The notes beneath the pieces are model-generated. The model was not told the origin of the DNA. It did no database searches and was given only the letters and a program-made list of their open reading frames with translations. A DNA stretch of 64,000 nt from Desmodesmus armatus. Lineage: Eukaryota; Chlorophyta; Chlorophyceae; Sphaeropleales; Scenedesmaceae. Position 1 is the first letter of the stretch; every line of letters begins with the position of its first letter. Below, in pieces: positions 59,773 through 64,000 of the stretch. The position numbers and the translations under genes are program-made. The DNA lies in the NCBI GenBank assembly GCA_007449985.2, contig VIIQ02000643.1, forward strand, positions 155,001 to 219,000. The letters are read 5' to 3'.

Positions 59773-62700
59773 TCAACCCAACAGATCCTTGAAGGGGTCA
59801 TCTGCTAGGCTGGAGCCCTTGGCAGGCTGGCCGCCCCGCATCGCTACTGGGCCCTTGCCAGCAGCCCCAGCAGCAGCCCCAGCCCGTGGCACAGTGCTCA
59901 TGACAGGCAAGGGCATATGCGGGAGCTGCTGCTGAGGCTGAGGGCTAGCAAGGCTAATCAGGCCCAAGTCAAGAAGGTCCCCACCTCCGGCACCTGCTGC
60001 TGCCGCCGCAGCTGCAGTGGGCGGAGCAGGGCTACCAAGGATGGAACCTAGATCCAAACCTACACCAGGTCCAGCTGCTGCACCAGCAGCAGGCACAGCA
60101 AGAGCTGCAACAGGATCCACCGTTGCTGTGCCAAGGCAAGCCAAAGGGTCTGCTGCAGCAGGTGTCGATGTTGTCTGCGGTGCTGTGTCAAAATCCATCA
60201 GAAGGTCCAACCCACCAACAGCCGGCTTGGCTGGCGAGGCAGGTGCATCAGGAACGTCACCCCCCAGCAGATCCACAGCTGGGGGTGGCTTTGGGGCAGC
60301 AGCAGCAGCAGCAGCAGCAGCTGACCGGCTGGGCGCACTGCCTTTTGCAACGCCTGCTACTGTGCTGCTGTCCCCACTGCCAAACAGGGAAGCTGCAAGC
60401 AATCGGTCCCGTTCATTGAGGACCCTCTGCTGTTCTTTGCTTTTGCTGTAGCTGCTGCTCACGGGTGCAGGCGCTGCTGGCGGTGGAGCAGCAGAAGCAG
60501 TTGGTGTGCCAGCAGCAGCAGTCACTGGTCCTGCACTGCTGTATTCTGCAGGACCCCACCTGCCCTTGCCGGCACCCTTCAACATGAGCTGGGGTTGTCC
60601 CAAACCAGCTGTGGCAGTGGAGGGTGCAGGCTGCTGCCACTGCTGCTGTAGCTGTACTGCTGCAGTTGACGCTGCCCCCTGCTGTGGCTGCTGTGCGCTG
60701 GAGCTGCCAAATGCCCCCCCAGCCGCAGATGCGGCAGTGGCCGAGGTTGGCGCCTGCGTTTTCTCGTACGCATCAAACCGCAGCTTGTGGTGCCCCAAGC
60801 CAGCTGCTGCATGGCTGCTGCGGTCCAAGCCTGGCAGCCCCAAAGCTTCCAGATCCTCTTCTGTGTAGATGGACGCAAGGTCTGGCGGTGGGTTGTAGGG
60901 GGTGGCCCCAGCTGAAACCGCCTGCTGCACGTACCTGCCAAAACAAATTGGCGTGACATGTTGCTGTCAGTTGGTTGCTGTTGACAGGTTGCTGTCAGAT
61001 CGTCACAACAAGCCACCCATCCACAACTTCCACCAAGATGCTGCTGCCAACCCCAAACAGCAGTGACCCTTGGTGAGTCCTGCAGTTGGATTTGGATTTG
61101 CACAAGAATCATCCCTTCAAATCATCCCTTCACATCCCAGTCAAGCAGCTTCCGCAACAAAATTGCTGTTTGCAAGTTCAACAAGACAACAACCCTAGCA
61201 CTGTGACGAAGGCCTCTCAATTCCCTAGGAACAAAGGCACTCACCCCTCAAGGAAAGTCAGTCCCTTAGCCTCTTCCAGCTCAGATGCCTCAACTTCCTC
61301 ACAGCTGCCGTCAAAGGGCAGCACCGCCGCCAATACAGTAGGTGGCAAGCTGCACAACAGTCACCGCAGCAGGTTTGCAGACAAGGTTCTAGATGGCATG
61401 CAAGGCTGCAAAGCCTGTCCACCCAAAGCCGACCAAAATCTAGGGCAGGGAAACAGACTGGCAAGCTGCGCCCAACAGTCACCTTAGCAGGTTCGCCCCT
61501 TTGTTTATATTAGGGGGGGAGGGCAATCACCACTGGCTGGACACACACAGCCAAGTAACCTCTACTGCCGGGCACCTGCAAATCCTACTAGTGAGGCACG
61601 CCCTGATGCCCCTATGCCCAGCAAAGGCTTGCAGATGTGGTGGTGGTGGTTGGCATGCACGGCTGTCAAGCTCATCCACCTGTGTAAGTTTTGCTGCCAC
61701 GACGGTTCGCAGACGACAGCACGCTGTGAGTAGCCTGACATGCCTGGCACTCATTTGATGAGCAATCAGCTTACTGACAGTCTGCATCGCAGCATCACAG
61801 TGGCAGTGAGGGGACAGCACGGGGCACACACCATGGGGTGTTCAGTAGTTACTGAGTGCGCTTTCGTACCTCAGTAAAGCCTCCGCCTCATGTGCGCGCT
61901 GCTGCAGCTCTGCAGCTCTGCTGCTGTGTGCCTTGTGCATCGCCTCTCGAGCCTCGGGATGCAGCACTGCATCAGCACGCCCACCAGCGCCAGTGGCCTG
62001 CTGATGTTGGGCAGCCAGTTTGGTGAGGGCTGTGAGTAGGTAGGCCCGCACAGTGGAAGATGCTTTGGTGACCGCGACAGCTGTGCACAGCTTATCCATC
62101 ACCTGCGGCAGGCGCACCATGCAGAGCAAGCCAAAACAACAGCAGTAAAACAGCGCAACAAATAGGAACAGCGCAACAACGCAATGTTGACCTTCTCAGG
62201 CGCGTGGCATGATGAGGGCTTCCTTGCCCGAAAAAAGGTGCCAAGCCCATGCATGTAGTGTGAGCAAGGGCCGCAATCATCCATGCAAGCATTGTCGTCC
62301 TACAAGTTGCAAAGGGCAGTGCCACAGCCCCTGAAGAGAACACAACAACTCACCTTGCCGGCGGTGACATTGTGCGGCGCAGGCAGCTTGCCAGCCAGGG
62401 TGCCGTACTCGCCCAGCACCCAGCAGATGCAGCAGAGAAGCAGGTCCGGCAGGACAGCTTTGCCACGGTTGGCGCTGGCAGGGCTGGTTGCTTCGCGCGT
62501 CCCTGTGGTGCCTGTGGCAGTGCCTTTGTCAAGTACCTCCAGGAACAGCTGCAGAGGCCAGCACATGCAGTACAGTACAATGAACACTCACTGAGTACCA
62601 GTGGCATCCGTGGCATCACGCCACATCCCCAAGCTTGAGTTATGGGCTTTTCCAGCTTATTCTTCCGCCATAGCCCTGTTTTAAGTAACCGAACGACAGA

Positions 62701-63931
62701 CTCCCACTTTGGCACTCGCCAGCAAGGTGGTGTTGTCAGGAGTGCAACCTGAACCCTGATTCAAGCTGCAAGAGCATGACGCACATCACCAGCAGCTGCC
62801 GCAGCCGCAGTGCATGATGCACCTGTGTGTGTACCAATCTGGTTCATGGGAGGCTTGTCATGCAGCAGTCATGGATGTGCATAACCACGGCGCGGCACGC
62901 AAATAGTTCGCAAGAAACATGCAGCACTTCAGGTGCTTACCTGCACTGCAGTGCTGTGCAGGTCACTGTCTTGCTCTGCTATCAGCCTGCACAGATTGTG
63001 GGCTAGCTGTGGTGGCAGCACATCACCAGCGACCTCAAACACCTACAAGCATCACCAAGCACCCAGCAGCGCACGCCCAAACCAATGGCACAATCACAGT
63101 CCTTGTTGATATAGCTGTCAGCAACACACGCACAGACTCTGCCAAACGTGTTGACTGGGCCGGAATGTGGCACCAGAGCTGGTAGCAAGGGTTGGCGTAG
63201 AAGTGCTGAGTCCAGGTGCACTATCCTGTCATGTTAAGAGTGCTGAGTCCAGGTGCACTATCCTGTCATGTTTGGAGTGAGTACTGAGCGCAAACATTGA
63301 GCTCAAGATGCAGGCCGTGCTCCCTCCTGGACACCAAGAACGGATCTAACTGCGTCACTTATGCTACTCTGCACATTCTTGACGGCGGAGCAGCCGGGCT
63401 TTCTGCTTCATCAGGGCCAATGTGTTCACAAACGGCGTGCATGTTTTGGTCTTCAATTGCCAAATGCCCAGCGCCACTAGTGTGCCACTTGGTACTGCTT
63501 TTTGACACCAGACCATGCTGCCCCCCTTTGACGCATACCTCTGCCATGACCCGGATGTACCAGGATGTGTCTGGAGCATACTTCTCTGCCAGCTCCACGA
63601 TCTGGCCTGCAATGTGGCGCTGCATCACCTCATCCCCGCCACAGCTGGTGGACCGCAGGAATGCCATGAGGCGCTCAACCACCACCTGCAGGCCAGCGTT
63701 TATCAAGATTTGTCAAGAGTGGCCGAGTGACAAGCAACAGGGACAAGACGGACTGCCTGCATGCCTGGTCAGGAGCAGCATGCGAAAAGACCCTGCACAC
63801 ACATGCTGCCACCCAGGCCAGACAGCTTGGGGTTGACCAAGAAGTGAATGATACACACGTCTGTGCACAGTGACACACATTTCCCCATTGCTCACCTGAG
63901 GTGTTGCCAATGCTACCACACCAGAAAATCC
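59773..63931 (-). CDS. AP4E: AP-4 complex subunit epsilon, C-terminal two thirds (partial, 7 exons)
   Basis: Large adaptin of the AP-4 coat, which sorts cargo into vesicles at the trans-Golgi network. Exons: 63931-63896 (tentative), 63685-63539, 63042-62941, 62548-62354, 62102-61870, 61349-61245, 60934-59773; they sum to 1980 bases (659 residues). The 5' part lies right of the window. The armadillo-like trunk includes VVVERLMAFLRS, AGQIVELAEKYAPDTSWYIR, VFEVAGDVLPPQLAHNLCRL, CWVLGEYG and STVRAYLLTALTKLA. It passes through LTFLEGYVQQAVSAGATPYN and HKLRFDAYEK, which match plant AP4E rather than AP-1 gamma or AP-2 alpha as I recall them. The last 300 residues are an Ala/Pro/Gln-rich hinge with KEQQRVLNERDRLLAASLFG, LLDLGL and a DDPFKDLLG end. 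No folded appendage domain is apparent after the hinge. Confidence 0.8.
63203..63270 (+). repeat. Tandem duplication in an AP4E intron
   Basis: The word AGTGCTGAGTCCAGGTGCAC with the following CTATCCTGTCATGTT occurs twice in succession in the intron between 63043 and 63538. Confidence 0.7.
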
Positions 63932-64000
63932 CTACAAGCTGGCACTGCATGGATATGTGGGATATGCTGATACAAACACCCGCGCTCACACACAATCCCA

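Noticed and set aside
63203..63270. 35-bp duplication as a mobile element footprint
   Set aside because: It is a simple tandem duplication with no inverted repeats or target-site duplication.

Overview
The window is nuclear DNA of a green alga, most likely of the Chlorophyceae; I do not assign a genus. The protein-coding genes have many short exons with GT-AG introns, CAG/CTG-rich coding sequence giving Gln and Ala runs, TGTAA-type polyadenylation signals, a plant-type SAM-regulated chloroplast threonine synthase, and an AP-4 adaptor subunit. No rRNA, tRNA, CRISPR or bacterial operon structure was seen.

Layout. 1-288: 3' end of a plant-type galactokinase (+). 973-3371: GDP-mannose 4,6-dehydratase (-), 8 exons. 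3711-5789: GDP-L-fucose synthase (+), 7 exons. These last two genes make the two consecutive enzymes of GDP-fucose synthesis and sit head to head across about 340 bp. 5790-20660 is rich in mobile DNA: a nested pair of inverted-repeat elements (7243-7831), a Kolobok/Mutator-like DDE transposase (9218-12090, +) facing a small two-exon gene of unknown function (12530-13157, -), a 1.28-kb element bounded by TTAA and 34-bp inverted repeats (13794-15073), and a C/G-rich hairpin minisatellite (16130-17080). 21702-26571: threonine synthase (-), 10 exons, with a small inverted-repeat element in an intron and an opposite copy downstream of the gene. 27186-30824: eIF3 subunit J (+), 5 exons. 31753-33014: a second copy of the 1.28-kb TTAA element.

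33325-59140 is a 25.8-kb tandem satellite with two monomer classes of about 373 and 350 bp. These are arranged in nested higher-order repeats with periods near 729, 1096, 2915 and 9141 bp. 59773-63931 holds the 3' two thirds of an AP-4 epsilon adaptin gene (-), which runs off the right edge.

Together: the left end holds nucleotide-sugar metabolism (galactose activation and GDP-fucose), the middle holds amino-acid synthesis and translation initiation, the right end holds vesicle traffic, and the gaps are filled by DNA transposons and satellite. Exon models were built by hand from splice sites and frame continuity. Summed exon lengths are multiples of three for four of the models; GMD and the transposase each need one missing base to be open, which may be assembly error or real decay.
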